The notes below the pieces were generated by a model. It searched no databases, was not told the origin of the DNA, and worked only from the letters and a program-made list of their open reading frames with translations. 14,840 nt of DNA from RGIG3994 sp045589735 (lineage in GTDB: Bacteria > Bacillota > Clostridia > Oscillospirales > CAG-272), in assembly GCA_045589735.1 (NCBI GenBank), contig JAZNPQ010000023.1, positions 1-14,840 of the forward strand, written 5' to 3'. Positions within the stretch are counted from its first letter, which is position 1, and each line of letters begins with the position of its first letter. Below, piece by piece: positions 5,935 to 14,259 of the stretch. Both the position numbers and the translations under genes were made by a program.

Positions 5935-7245
5935 TTAGATAATAGCCAATATAATGAGCAACAAGAAGAGTGCTACAATTGCACCCAAGGTTACAAATCC
6001 TGCGATAGCCCCCTTCTTACATGCCTTGTAGTTCCTTATATGCTTGAAACGTTTGAAGATCGCCGCTCCAATCAAACCGATAACAGGAAGGAAGAATGAA
6101 CCGATAGTATAAAGCTTGTTGCCTGTATCGTGAATAGGAGGTATTACGTCAAATTCACTTCCGACAATGACATCTTCATCATCTGTATCAGCAGCCTCAA
6201 CAGGCTCGTCAGTATCAGTAATAGTAATAGATTTGATAATCTTCTCACTATCTCTGATAGCTTTGTATTTCTCAATTTCCTTTTTGTTACCGAACACAAA
6301 GTGATTGTGTCCAATATCAACCAATTCGGGAGCATCCTCACTATAATCGTGTATAGACGGATCATAGGTGAAAAGAACCTTTTTCTTTTCAAGCTTGGGA
6401 TCAGGAATCGGAATAGCCGATATCAAGGAACGGGTGTAGGGATGCAAAGGATAATTAAACAACTCCTCTGCCTCCGCGATCTCAACAATATTACCTTTAT
6501 AGATAACTCCAATACGGTCCGAAATAAAGCGGACGATCGAAAGGTCATGGGCAATAAACAGGTAGGTGATCTGACGCTCCTTTTGGAACTTTTTCAAAAG
6601 ATTCAATACCTGTGCACGAATAGAAACGTCAAGAGCGGAAATAGGCTCGTCCGCAACAACTAACTCAGGCTCCATAACCATAGCTCTTGCAATACCTATT
6701 CTCTGACGCTGACCGCCCGAAAATTCGTGGGGATAACGAGTAAGATGTTCAGGAAGAAGTCCGACTTCTTCGATCATTTTTTCGACCTTACGGACTCTGT
6801 CCTCTTCATTTTTGAAAAGATGGAAATTATAAAGACCCTCGGAAACTATATAATCAACAGTTGCTCTCTCGTTAAGAGAAGCAGCGGGATCTTGGAAAAC
6901 CATCTGTATATTTCTGATCACCTCGCGATCCAGAGAACGAGAAAGTTTACCAGAAATCTTAACGTCCTTGTAGCGAATCTCTCCTGCTGCGCAGGGATTA
7001 ACACGGATAACCGCACGGCCAATGGTTGTTTTACCTGAGCCGGATTCGCCTACGAGGGAAAAGGTCTCGCCTTTATAAATGTCAAAGCTAGCATTCTTAA
7101 CCGCATGAACAACGTTGTCGCCCTTACCAAACGTAATATCTACGTTCTTTAATGACAGCAGTATTTCTCTGCCGTTTTCGTCTATAGGACCATGCTTGGG
7201 CAGATGCATAGCTCTCTTTTTAATATGCTTTTCTTTAGCTGACAA
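5935..7245 (-). CDS. oppF: Oligopeptide ABC importer ATPase OppF, C-terminal membrane extension
   Basis: 436 residues, about 100 more than usual. One of two ATPases powering peptide import, on the cytoplasmic face. Seen: Walker A GESGSGKT (66-73), Q-loop Gln118 in VFQDP, ABC signature FSGGQRQR (175-182), Walker B LVVADE (195-200), H-loop His233, and the Opp C-terminal segment PLHPYTRSLISAIPIPDP (266-283) ending near GHNHFVFGN. The catalytic set is complete. Beyond residue 335 comes an acidic linker (DTDEPVEAADTDDEDV) and a hydrophobic end at about 380-396 and 414-436, which could anchor the protein in the membrane; this is unusual for an OppF. Start is TTG 7245, with GGAGG 10 nt upstream and overlapping the oppD stop; an ATG 12 codons in (7209) has no better site. 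Gap to oppD is 14 nt. Confidence 0.9.
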   Translation of the reverse strand: MSAKEKHIKKRAMHLPKHGPIDENGREILLSLKNVDITFGKGDNVVHAVKNASFDIYKGETFSLVGESGSGKTTIGRAVIRVNPCAAGEIRYKDVKISGKLSRSLDREVIRNIQMVFQDPAASLNERATVDYIVSEGLYNFHLFKNEEDRVRKVEKMIEEVGLLPEHLTRYPHEFSGGQRQRIGIARAMVMEPELVVADEPISALDVSIRAQVLNLLKKFQKERQITYLFIAHDLSIVRFISDRIGVIYKGNIVEIAEAEELFNYPLHPYTRSLISAIPIPDPKLEKKKVLFTYDPSIHDYSEDAPELVDIGHNHFVFGNKKEIEKYKAIRDSEKIIKSITITDTDEPVEAADTDDEDVIVGSEFDVIPPIHDTGNKLYTIGSFFLPVIGLIGAAIFKRFKHIRNYKACKKGAIAGFVTLGAIVALFLLLIILAII

Positions 7246-7259
7246 AACCTCTCACCTCC

Positions 7260-9008
7260 TTAAATATTGAACGTACGTTGAAGCTTTTCGTGGATGTTCT
7301 CAATGATCTCAGGCTTTTGAAGCTTGGGAGCTCTGGGATCAAGTAACCAGGTTTTAGCATAATGAGTGTCTGTAACACGGAACATCGGGGGCTCCTTCAA
7401 CGTATCAACCTTTAAGCAATAAGGATTTCTAGGCGCAAAAGAATCTCCCACTATATCATTATACAAAGAGGGAGGAGTACCCGTAATTGAATAGAGCTTG
7501 GTATTTCTCTGTGCAAGCTGAGGCAGGGATGACAAAAGTGCCCACGTATAAGGATGGCGGGGATCATAGAATACGTCTTCAACAGTACCTAACTCAACGA
7601 TCTGTCCGGCATACAAAACTGCAACTCTATCAGCAATATTTGCAACAACACCTAAATCGTGTGTAATAAACACGATGGTGTAGTTAAATTCTTTCTGAAG
7701 ATCCTTGATAAGTTTGAGGATCTGCGCCTGAATAGTTACGTCAAGCGCAGTAGTAGGCTCGTCACAGATCAGGATCTTAGGCTGACAGGAGAGTGCAATA
7801 GCGATAACTATTCTCTGTCTCATACCTCCGGAATACTGGAAAGGATAGTCATCAAAACGATTTTCCGCATTCGGAATACCAACCTTCTTCATCAACTTCA
7901 AAGCACGTATACGTGCCTCAGCCTCAGAACAATTCTGGTGCTTAAGAATAACCGATGTGATCTGTTTACCGATAGTGATGATCGGGTTAAGCGATGTCAT
8001 AGGATCCTGAAAAACCGTAGCAATGCGTCCTCCACGAATCTTTGTCCAGTCCTTTGCATACTGAACCTTCGCCAAGTCCAAAATACAGGTGCCGTGGAGA
8101 TATTCTTCTGTTTCGTCAAGATATTTGACTCGGAAAACCACCTTGTCAAATATTGCGCTTCGAAGGTCCTCGTCCATAAGGTTAACACCCAATCTCATAG
8201 CCTCCTTGAACTGAGCGTGAAGATCCATGATCAGCTTTTGGCGGTGGCTGTAGCCATAACGTCCTACAGACAAATAGATCTCTTTAGCGATCTCTGTATT
8301 ACGTGCCTTGGTATCTTGACTAACCTCGCCGACGATTGCAGCAGCATACTGTGCTTTCAGAGCCTTCATCTGCTCGATATAGCTTTTATTGTATTCGGAA
8401 TCGTTGTCCGCTTCGGATCTGTGAGCTGCTAAAAGCTTCTTTTTCTCATCCTCGAACATCTTGATCTTAGCGGTAATATCTGCAATCTCCTGTTTTACGC
8501 TCCTAAGTCTTTCCTTCTCCTTGGAGGGATCGATCGTCTGCTTAAGATTGCTGAGTTGGGTTCTTTTGTACTCTAACTCATCCATCTTGACAGTAATAGA
8601 CTTATCTTCCTCATCGGTCAAAGCATATCTTGCCTTTTTAGACGATTCAAGTTCGAGCATCTTTCGATAAATCTCTGCACCTAATTCCAGACGGGAGTAC
8701 TTGTTGAGTATTCTCGCGGAAGCGGCAACCTGTCGGTGCTCAGAAGGACCGTAAGCAACTTTAGTATCTGCTAACTCCTCGTCATTATAAAGGAGCTGTC
8801 CCTGACTGATAAAGCCGTTTGTTTCGAGCATACCTGCAAAGGTCTTGGTAAATACGCTTTTTCCCGAACCTGATTCGCCAACGATAGCTATAGACTCGTT
8901 TTCATACAGATCAAGAGAAACTCCGCGGATAGCTGACAAAATACGACCTCTTACTCTGAATTTTACATGGAGGTCCTTAATTGATAATAAAATTTTCTTA
9001 TCTTCCAT
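7260..9008 (-). CDS. oppD: Oligopeptide ABC importer ATPase OppD with large helical insertion
   Basis: 582 residues against about 330 for a normal OppD. ATPase partner of OppF. Seen: Walker A GESGSGKS (44-51), Q-loop Gln334 in TVFQDPMTSLNP, signature YSGGMRQR (392-399), Walker B ILICDE (412-417), H-loop His450, and the Opp C-terminal parts HPYTWALLSSLPQL (485-498) and ITGTPPSL. Residues about 80-318, between the Walker A subdomain and the Q-loop, are an insertion: highly charged, heptad-like in 136-225 (LEYKRTQLSNLK, ERLRSVKQEIADITAKIKMF), with a further helical or mixed part to 318. The C-terminal cysteine motif of DppD/OppD (C..F..RC) reads DSFAPRNPYC, so most of its ligands are missing. 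ATG 9008 follows GGAGG by 7 nt; the oppC stop lies 11 nt upstream. All catalytic motifs are intact, so it should be active. Confidence 0.93.
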   Translation of the reverse strand: MEDKKILLSIKDLHVKFRVRGRILSAIRGVSLDLYENESIAIVGESGSGKSVFTKTFAGMLETNGFISQGQLLYNDEELADTKVAYGPSEHRQVAASARILNKYSRLELGAEIYRKMLELESSKKARYALTDEEDKSITVKMDELEYKRTQLSNLKQTIDPSKEKERLRSVKQEIADITAKIKMFEDEKKKLLAAHRSEADNDSEYNKSYIEQMKALKAQYAAAIVGEVSQDTKARNTEIAKEIYLSVGRYGYSHRQKLIMDLHAQFKEAMRLGVNLMDEDLRSAIFDKVVFRVKYLDETEEYLHGTCILDLAKVQYAKDWTKIRGGRIATVFQDPMTSLNPIITIGKQITSVILKHQNCSEAEARIRALKLMKKVGIPNAENRFDDYPFQYSGGMRQRIVIAIALSCQPKILICDEPTTALDVTIQAQILKLIKDLQKEFNYTIVFITHDLGVVANIADRVAVLYAGQIVELGTVEDVFYDPRHPYTWALLSSLPQLAQRNTKLYSITGTPPSLYNDIVGDSFAPRNPYCLKVDTLKEPPMFRVTDTHYAKTWLLDPRAPKLQKPEIIENIHEKLQRTFNI

Positions 9009-9019
9009 TTTGCCACCTC

Positions 9020-10009
9020 CTACATATGAGTTCTGGGATCAGAAGCATCGCCAAGGTTCTGACCTACAACGTACAAAACTACAGCAATAATAGAAGCGAT
9101 CGCAACAGGGGACCAGAATTCAAGCTCCCAACCGGGCGTAGTCATAGCATTCTGTGCCGATTCAATCAATTTACCCAGCGACATGTCTTTAAGACCCATA
9201 CCGATATAGGACAGGAATACCTCGTACGAAATATAAGAGGGAATTTCAGTCGCAAGCAAGGTCACGATGACAGATGTCATAAAGGGAAGAATGTTCTTAG
9301 TTGCAATTCTCAAAATAGGTGTTCCCAAGCATTTGGAAGCCAAATTATATTCGCGATCTCGGATAATAATGACCTGAGTACGGATGAAGTAGGCTATACC
9401 TAACCAACCCGTGATAGTCAATGCAAACACCATAGTCCAGAAGCTGGGGGATAGGATCAACACTAACACTGAAATTAAAAGAATGTATGGTACATTTGCG
9501 ACGATATTGTAGACCTCGGTCATAAAGATGTCTACTTTCTTAGAGAAGCCCCATATTGCTCCAATGATTACGCCTACCGTCATATTGATAAGAGCGCAAA
9601 TAAAAGCAAGTGAGAGCGAGATGCTGGAACCATACCATATAGCGTCAAAGGTAGATTCACCCTTAGCTCCGGATCCAAGAATCCAGTGGATATTGTATCC
9701 GAATTTTTCCATAGCGGCAGAGGGACCCAAATGTTTTGATCCGGAATCCATAAGGTTCAAGAAGGGATCCACTTCTGCATCGTATCCGATAATTGCAGGG
9801 TAGACGTATGCAAACACTACAATGATAGCCAAGAGTGCCAAAATCACAATGTTAAGCTTCTTCTTGAAGAATACACGGAATACCGAGTGCCAGTAGGAAT
9901 ATCTTGGTGCAGTAATTCGCTCGGAGGCAAGCTCGTCGTGATCTACAACCGAAAACAGTTCTTCATCGGAAAGCTGAAATTCATTCAGATCTATCAGTTG
10001 TTCATTCAT
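9020..10009 (-). CDS. oppC: Oligopeptide ABC importer permease OppC
   Basis: 329 residues, a usual length. One of the two channel subunits in the cytoplasmic membrane. A cytoplasmic N-tail of about 50 residues leads to TM1 (53-73), an outer loop with HWILGSGAKGESTFDAIWYG (the position of the conserved 'HxLGTDxxGRD' segment, here degenerate), then TM segments near 128-152, 163-186, 190-210, 243-262 and 299-318. The cytoplasmic EAA-type coupling motif, which docks on the ATPases, is at 220-242 (EYNLASKCLGTPILRIATKN, then ILP). It ends with the typical GQNLGDASDPR. Start ATG 10009 follows GGGGAGG by 9 nt; that site includes the stop region of oppB, only 6 nt upstream, suggesting translational coupling. 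It is the one core subunit without an extra domain. Confidence 0.95.
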   Translation of the reverse strand: MNEQLIDLNEFQLSDEELFSVVDHDELASERITAPRYSYWHSVFRVFFKKKLNIVILALLAIIVVFAYVYPAIIGYDAEVDPFLNLMDSGSKHLGPSAAMEKFGYNIHWILGSGAKGESTFDAIWYGSSISLSLAFICALINMTVGVIIGAIWGFSKKVDIFMTEVYNIVANVPYILLISVLVLILSPSFWTMVFALTITGWLGIAYFIRTQVIIIRDREYNLASKCLGTPILRIATKNILPFMTSVIVTLLATEIPSYISYEVFLSYIGMGLKDMSLGKLIESAQNAMTTPGWELEFWSPVAIASIIAVVLYVVGQNLGDASDPRTHM

Positions 10010-10015
10010 CTGCTT

Positions 10016-11596
10016 TTACCTCCCCTTCTTAGTTGTAAATGAAATTCTCGGGTCGACCATAGACATCAGGATATCACCCATTATTATGGAAACGACCGAC
10101 AAAAGCGCATAGAACAGCGTTACACCAACTATAACACCGTTATCATATGCGTTGATTGCGTTGGTCAACAGGTTACCTGCACCAGGAACAACGTAAACGC
10201 GCTCGGTGATGATCGCACCTACCAAGGAGCCAAGTACGCTGCCGGGAATTCCGTGAATAATCGGAATTGCAGCATTCTTGAGGATGTGCTTTCTGAATAT
10301 CTCACCTTCCGACAATCCGCCTGAACGGGCGAACTTGACGTAATCCGAATTCATCTGGTCGATCATATATCTTCTCAACCATTTCATAAGGTTTGCAATA
10401 GAGGGCAACGCCAAAGAAACGATCGGCAAAATATACATCAACCACGTAGGATTGATCATATCAAACGTTGTTGGCAATCCAAAGTTTCCACCGATGGCTT
10501 TAAACAGGAAGATATAAGCCAAAGAAGGAACCGCGATAATAAATACAATATAAATGGTACCTAAATGATCAATAAACTTGTCCTTCTTCAATGCCATAAG
10601 CACACCTAAAGGAAGGGCAAAAATATAGGCAACCGCAACCGAAATAATACCAATAACGAATGAATATCCAACCTTAGAAAAGCCGTTCTTATAGGTAGAA
10701 ACGTTAGTGTAATTATCTACGTATCTATCTTTTACGACAACAGTTCCGTTTGCAAGAGAATTGCTGACGTAGGTTGCAGAGTGAAGGTTATCTGCACTCT
10801 CCTCGGTAAGTCCTGTCGGGTAGGTTATCAAAGAGTTCTTGAATGATCCCTGAGATGTCATCATGGTATCGAACACGTCAATACCTTGATTTACACTGTA
10901 GGATGTACCCAAGCTGACCTTTGCAAAATTCTGATGAATATAGGGAAATTGCGAATCAAAATAAAGAAGATACTTATGCTTAGTTCCATTACCCAAAATT
11001 GCGGGAGAGAATTTTTCTCCACCGTATGCGGGATCATACAAGGTAAACTTTAAGCCTCTCTCACCGACATCATCGGTTACGTAGTGAATATTATCAAAGG
11101 TAATAACTCCGGTAAAATAATCCCACACACGATGTATAATAGGTGTGTCCTTATAGGCAAAAAGTCGGGGATTTCCGCCTTCTTTATATTTCTTGGTATT
11201 ACCCAAGGTATCGCCGGGCAAACGCTTGACAGTGTATCCCTTGCTCTCGTAGTATTCGGTGAACTTTGATACAGAATCAGCAACTTCGGCGCTATCTGCA
11301 TCGGGATTTTTACCAATGGTAGCAACAGCCTTTTGTTCGGCCTCTGTAATGACGCCGTTGGCTAGCTGTTCCTGCAGCCACTCAGAGTAGAGGACGTAAT
11401 CAAGATATCCATACTTCTCCCACTGCTGGTACTGATAAATCACCTTGTTGTTGGATTTCTGTTTGGTGTAAATAGGATCCTGAGCAAAGATCTGACCCTT
11501 ATCCATCAACGAATAGATCAAAAGCATGACAACGACGACAACGAGAATAATTGAGATTATGCCTCGCGCCAATCGGCTTATTAAATATTTTGTCAT
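10016..11596 (-). CDS. oppB: Oligopeptide ABC importer permease OppB with large outer insertion
   Basis: 526 residues from ATG 11596 (MTKYLISRLARG), preferred because GGAG lies 6 nt upstream; an ATG four codons earlier (11608) is itself part of that site. Normal OppB is about 310 residues. TM1 is at 10-31; TM2-TM6 follow at about 308-336, 344-366, 385-400, 440-465 and 488-512. The EAA motif is at 419-446 (DYVKFARSGGLSEGEIFRKH). Between TM1 and TM2, residues about 32-307 face outside instead of the usual short loop; the segment contains DYFTGVITFDN and ...NFAKVSLGTSYSVNQGIDVF, which look like two versions of the normal 'GDLGxS' loop, and a 60-residue charged helical part near 60-120. It pairs with OppC in the channel. 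The first gene after oppA, separated by a hairpin-bearing 90-nt gap. Confidence 0.93.
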   Translation of the reverse strand: MTKYLISRLARGIISIILVVVVVMLLIYSLMDKGQIFAQDPIYTKQKSNNKVIYQYQQWEKYGYLDYVLYSEWLQEQLANGVITEAEQKAVATIGKNPDADSAEVADSVSKFTEYYESKGYTVKRLPGDTLGNTKKYKEGGNPRLFAYKDTPIIHRVWDYFTGVITFDNIHYVTDDVGERGLKFTLYDPAYGGEKFSPAILGNGTKHKYLLYFDSQFPYIHQNFAKVSLGTSYSVNQGIDVFDTMMTSQGSFKNSLITYPTGLTEESADNLHSATYVSNSLANGTVVVKDRYVDNYTNVSTYKNGFSKVGYSFVIGIISVAVAYIFALPLGVLMALKKDKFIDHLGTIYIVFIIAVPSLAYIFLFKAIGGNFGLPTTFDMINPTWLMYILPIVSLALPSIANLMKWLRRYMIDQMNSDYVKFARSGGLSEGEIFRKHILKNAAIPIIHGIPGSVLGSLVGAIITERVYVVPGAGNLLTNAINAYDNGVIVGVTLFYALLSVVSIIMGDILMSMVDPRISFTTKKGR

Positions 11597-11621
11597 ATCA
11601 ATCTCCATCTAACAAACGATA

Positions 11622-11647
11622 AGAGGATGAACTTAAGTCCATCCTCT
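11622..11647 (-). terminator. Hairpin between oppA and oppB, partial terminator
   Basis: A palindrome of 26 nt folds into a nearly complete stem (outer 8 bp AGAGGATG/CATCCTCT, then a G-T and AT pairs). On the minus strand it is followed by TATCGTTTGTTAG, a weak T tract. Such a site between binding-protein and permease genes commonly lets oppA be made in excess; that role here is inferred. Confidence 0.65.
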
Positions 11648-11686
11648 ACCGTATAAGCTTTAATTATTCAAGTATAACAGTATTTA

Positions 11687-13876
11687 TTAATAAATACCAA
11701 TACACTTAACCATGTAGCCTGCGTACTCGGGCAAGAATGTGTCAAGGTAGGTCTGAGGATCACCGTAGTCAGGTCCCCAACCGGAAACGTCGTACAGGTG
11801 ATAGTTAGCCTCGCTACCGAAATCGGTATAGTAACCAGCGTAGTACCAGTCATCAGCGGTCTCAGCTGCAACGAGGTTAAGAACAACCTTGCCGCCGAAA
11901 GCGTTCTCGAGAGACTGCTTGTATACGTTAGACATGTTAGTGCGGGATTCGCTACCGGAGTAATAAGGCATCTCCAGTACGATGGGGTTCTCAGCAGTGA
12001 TCTCAATACCGATAGCTGCGAGTTCCTCGATCGCTGCATTCAACTCTGCAACAGCGTTATCAACGTTGTACCAGCCGTCAAATCCTGCGCTAGAACCGAT
12101 TCCGTCGTCACCGTTGGGATCCCAAACCTTCATGTTAACGCCGTCAGCGTCAATCTGAGCCTGCATAATAGCACCGTAGTAGGTTCCTGCCTTGAAGGTA
12201 GTATCAACGCCGTTAATAGCAACGGTTACGTCTTCCTTCAATGTAACGAAAGTACCGGGGGTGTAAGAGTTGATAAGGGAAGCGTACTTAAGATCCTCAC
12301 CAACAGACTGTGCGTTGTAAGCACCTCTGTCGATAGAGAAAGCAACTGCACGGCGGAAATGCTCGTTACGAAGAGCGGCATTTGCGCGAACCTGCTGCTC
12401 AGCAGTCAAAGTAGAAACAACCTTGCTAGCGTCTGCTACGTTAGCGTATACTGAACGGTTAACGTTAACGAAGGACATGAATGCGGTTGCGTCAGTGCTG
12501 GAAACGTAAGAATAAGTGTCGTAAAGATTCTCATTCTTAGCAAGGATAATTGTGGAGCTATTCAAGCCTGCGCCGTCAACAACGCCAGCCTTAGCATCCT
12601 CGTAAGACTTCTTAACATCACTACCGTCGTTGAAGAGCCAAGTGATTGTCTGAATATTGATGTTTTCAGCATCCCAGTAGCTTGCGTTTGCGGAGAACAC
12701 GATAGTATTCTTCTCAGTGAAGCTTGTGATGCAGTAAGGACCACAGTAAGCGATATCGTCGGGAGTCTTACCGTAAGTATAGGACTCAGCAGCAGAATCG
12801 TAAGCTGCACCGAACTGACCGCCCTTGGACTCATAGAATGTTCTGCTCATAGGAGCGAACACGCCGTATCCAAGCATAGTCATGAAATATGTGGTAGGCT
12901 GTACCAATGTGTACTCAAGGGTGTACTCGTCAACTGCCTTAACACCAACCTCAGCAAAATCGGTAACGTCGCCTTCTATGTACTCAGTAGCATTAACGAT
13001 AACGCCCTGAACCAAGTACTCAAGACCACCTGCTGCGTCCATCATGTGCTGCATACCTGCAACGAAGTCGTCAGCAGTAAGAGTAGCAACCTCACGGCCC
13101 TGAGAGTCAACCCACTTAACGCCCTCACGGATCTTGAAGGTGTAGGTAAGACCGTCCTCAGAAACAGTGTAGCTCTCTGCCAAAGCGGGCATCAAGCGGT
13201 TCTCCATATCGTACTCCATAAGTCCGTCGTAAGTATTTACAATAGCCTCAGAGTCAGCTGCACGAGAGGTAGCGAGAACGTCCCAGTTTTTAGGATCAGA
13301 ATTGTAAGCGATATTGTAGGTGTTCTTAATGGTGTAACCGTTCTCAGCGAGGAAGGACTTAACCCATGCCTCGTACTCACCGGTACCATTAAGCTCTGCC
13401 CACTTAGCCTTCATCTCGGTTCTGTGAGCAGCCGTGATGAACTCAGTAGCAACAATAACGTCGTGGTATCTGTAAGAGTCGTTACCCCAAAGAGTGGATG
13501 TAGCAGTGTTGGGAGCTACGCGAGTGATAGCGTAATTACCACCGTTGGAGGAAGTAGGCATCATAACGCCGCTTTCCATCAACTTCGCCTCAGCAATAGC
13601 CATCAAAGCCCATTTCTTGGACTCGTTGGTCTCTGCCTTTGCAGCCTCGTATGCTGCGTAGAAATCGCCCAGGATATCTTCATAGATCTTCCCGGAAAGC
13701 TCATCGTAATCTTCGATACCTGCATAGGGGTCGGTATAAACGACCTTTTCGTCTTCATTTGTATCCGCGTCAGTAGTGGTTTCGCCGTTACCGGAGTTGT
13801 CACACGATGCGAGAACAGCAACAGAAGAGAGGATCATGCAGAGAACAAGGATTACAGAAAGAAACTTCTTGCTCAT
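11687..13876 (-). CDS. oppA: Oligopeptide-binding lipoprotein OppA (SBP family 5), apparently circularly permuted
   Basis: 729 residues; ATG 13876 with AGGAGG 10 nt upstream. Signal peptide with lipobox LASC and Cys25, then an acidic Thr/Asp linker to about 45. It captures peptides outside the cell and feeds OppBC. Residues 184-715 follow the normal family order: YNIAYNSDPKNWDVLATSRA (187-206), LAESYTVSEDGLTYTFKIREGVKW (232-255), LTADDFVAGMQHMMD (266-280), NEHFRRAVAFSIDR (504-517), SGWGPDYGDPQTYLDTFLP (698-716). It stops 13 residues later, where the family normally has about 100 more. The missing segment seems to sit at the front: residues 57-145 (FYAAYEAAKAETNESKKWA, then LMAIAEAKLMESGVMMP and GNYAITRVAP) resemble the usual C-terminal 'DKLIEEAKKETDPEKRAELYKEAE..L.....IPLY' part. 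Insertions explain the extra length. First gene of the operon behind a strong promoter. Confidence 0.93.
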   Translation of the reverse strand: MSKKFLSVILVLCMILSSVAVLASCDNSGNGETTTDADTNEDEKVVYTDPYAGIEDYDELSGKIYEDILGDFYAAYEAAKAETNESKKWALMAIAEAKLMESGVMMPTSSNGGNYAITRVAPNTATSTLWGNDSYRYHDVIVATEFITAAHRTEMKAKWAELNGTGEYEAWVKSFLAENGYTIKNTYNIAYNSDPKNWDVLATSRAADSEAIVNTYDGLMEYDMENRLMPALAESYTVSEDGLTYTFKIREGVKWVDSQGREVATLTADDFVAGMQHMMDAAGGLEYLVQGVIVNATEYIEGDVTDFAEVGVKAVDEYTLEYTLVQPTTYFMTMLGYGVFAPMSRTFYESKGGQFGAAYDSAAESYTYGKTPDDIAYCGPYCITSFTEKNTIVFSANASYWDAENINIQTITWLFNDGSDVKKSYEDAKAGVVDGAGLNSSTIILAKNENLYDTYSYVSSTDATAFMSFVNVNRSVYANVADASKVVSTLTAEQQVRANAALRNEHFRRAVAFSIDRGAYNAQSVGEDLKYASLINSYTPGTFVTLKEDVTVAINGVDTTFKAGTYYGAIMQAQIDADGVNMKVWDPNGDDGIGSSAGFDGWYNVDNAVAELNAAIEELAAIGIEITAENPIVLEMPYYSGSESRTNMSNVYKQSLENAFGGKVVLNLVAAETADDWYYAGYYTDFGSEANYHLYDVSGWGPDYGDPQTYLDTFLPEYAGYMVKCIGIY

Positions 13877-13989
13877 TTTAAATAAGCCTCCTTAAAAATT
13901 TGTGGTTCTAATATCGTTTCAATAGGGCTCTTTCTCGGAAAAGCTTATCATTCCAAAAAAAACAGCAACCAATATTAACGATTTCTATC

Positions 13990-14018
13990 ATTATAGCATA
14001 AACATTACCACTTGTCAA
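13990..14018 (-). promoter_or_regulatory. Strong promoter of the opp operon
   Basis: Minus-strand consensus -35 TTGACA (14013-14018), 17-nt spacer and consensus -10 TATAAT (13990-13995) with the TGC extension. Transcription would begin near 13983, giving a leader of about 107 nt before the oppA ATG. The leader contains a run of eight T residues and AACGA/TCGTT complementarity near its ends, but no riboswitch or operator that I recognise. Confidence 0.9.
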
Positions 14019-14040
14019 GCCTTTTGTGAAAATTTCTACA

Positions 14041-14259
14041 AAAAGGTACGGAAAGCTACGAACGATGCTAAATATGTGACCAAAATTAAAAAATAAACGT
14101 GATTACGATAATGAAAAACAGACTTAAAGGCGATTTTGATCAAGACAGGTAAGTGGTTTATCACGCAAATCTCTTCCTTATTAATTATTATATCCGCTTT
14201 CGTTCCCAAAATGTATGAAAATCTCATTGTACCACACACATTTAAAAGTGATGCCATGC
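14041..14259. other. Spacer upstream of the opp promoter, nothing recognised
   Basis: About 220 nt without a supported gene. A 91-codon minus-strand ORF crosses it, but it has a Cys-rich atypical composition, no ribosome site and runs into the opp promoter, so I do not accept it. AAGTGATGCC at 14246-14255 recalls the GTGATGT linker of the 3126-3284 array. Confidence 0.5.

Noticed and set aside
11687..11800. OppA frameshift or truncation at its C-terminus
   Set aside because: No continuation of the family's C-terminal segment is found in the other minus-strand frames of the 90-nt gap before oppB, and a matching segment is present at the N-terminus, so permutation explains the data better.
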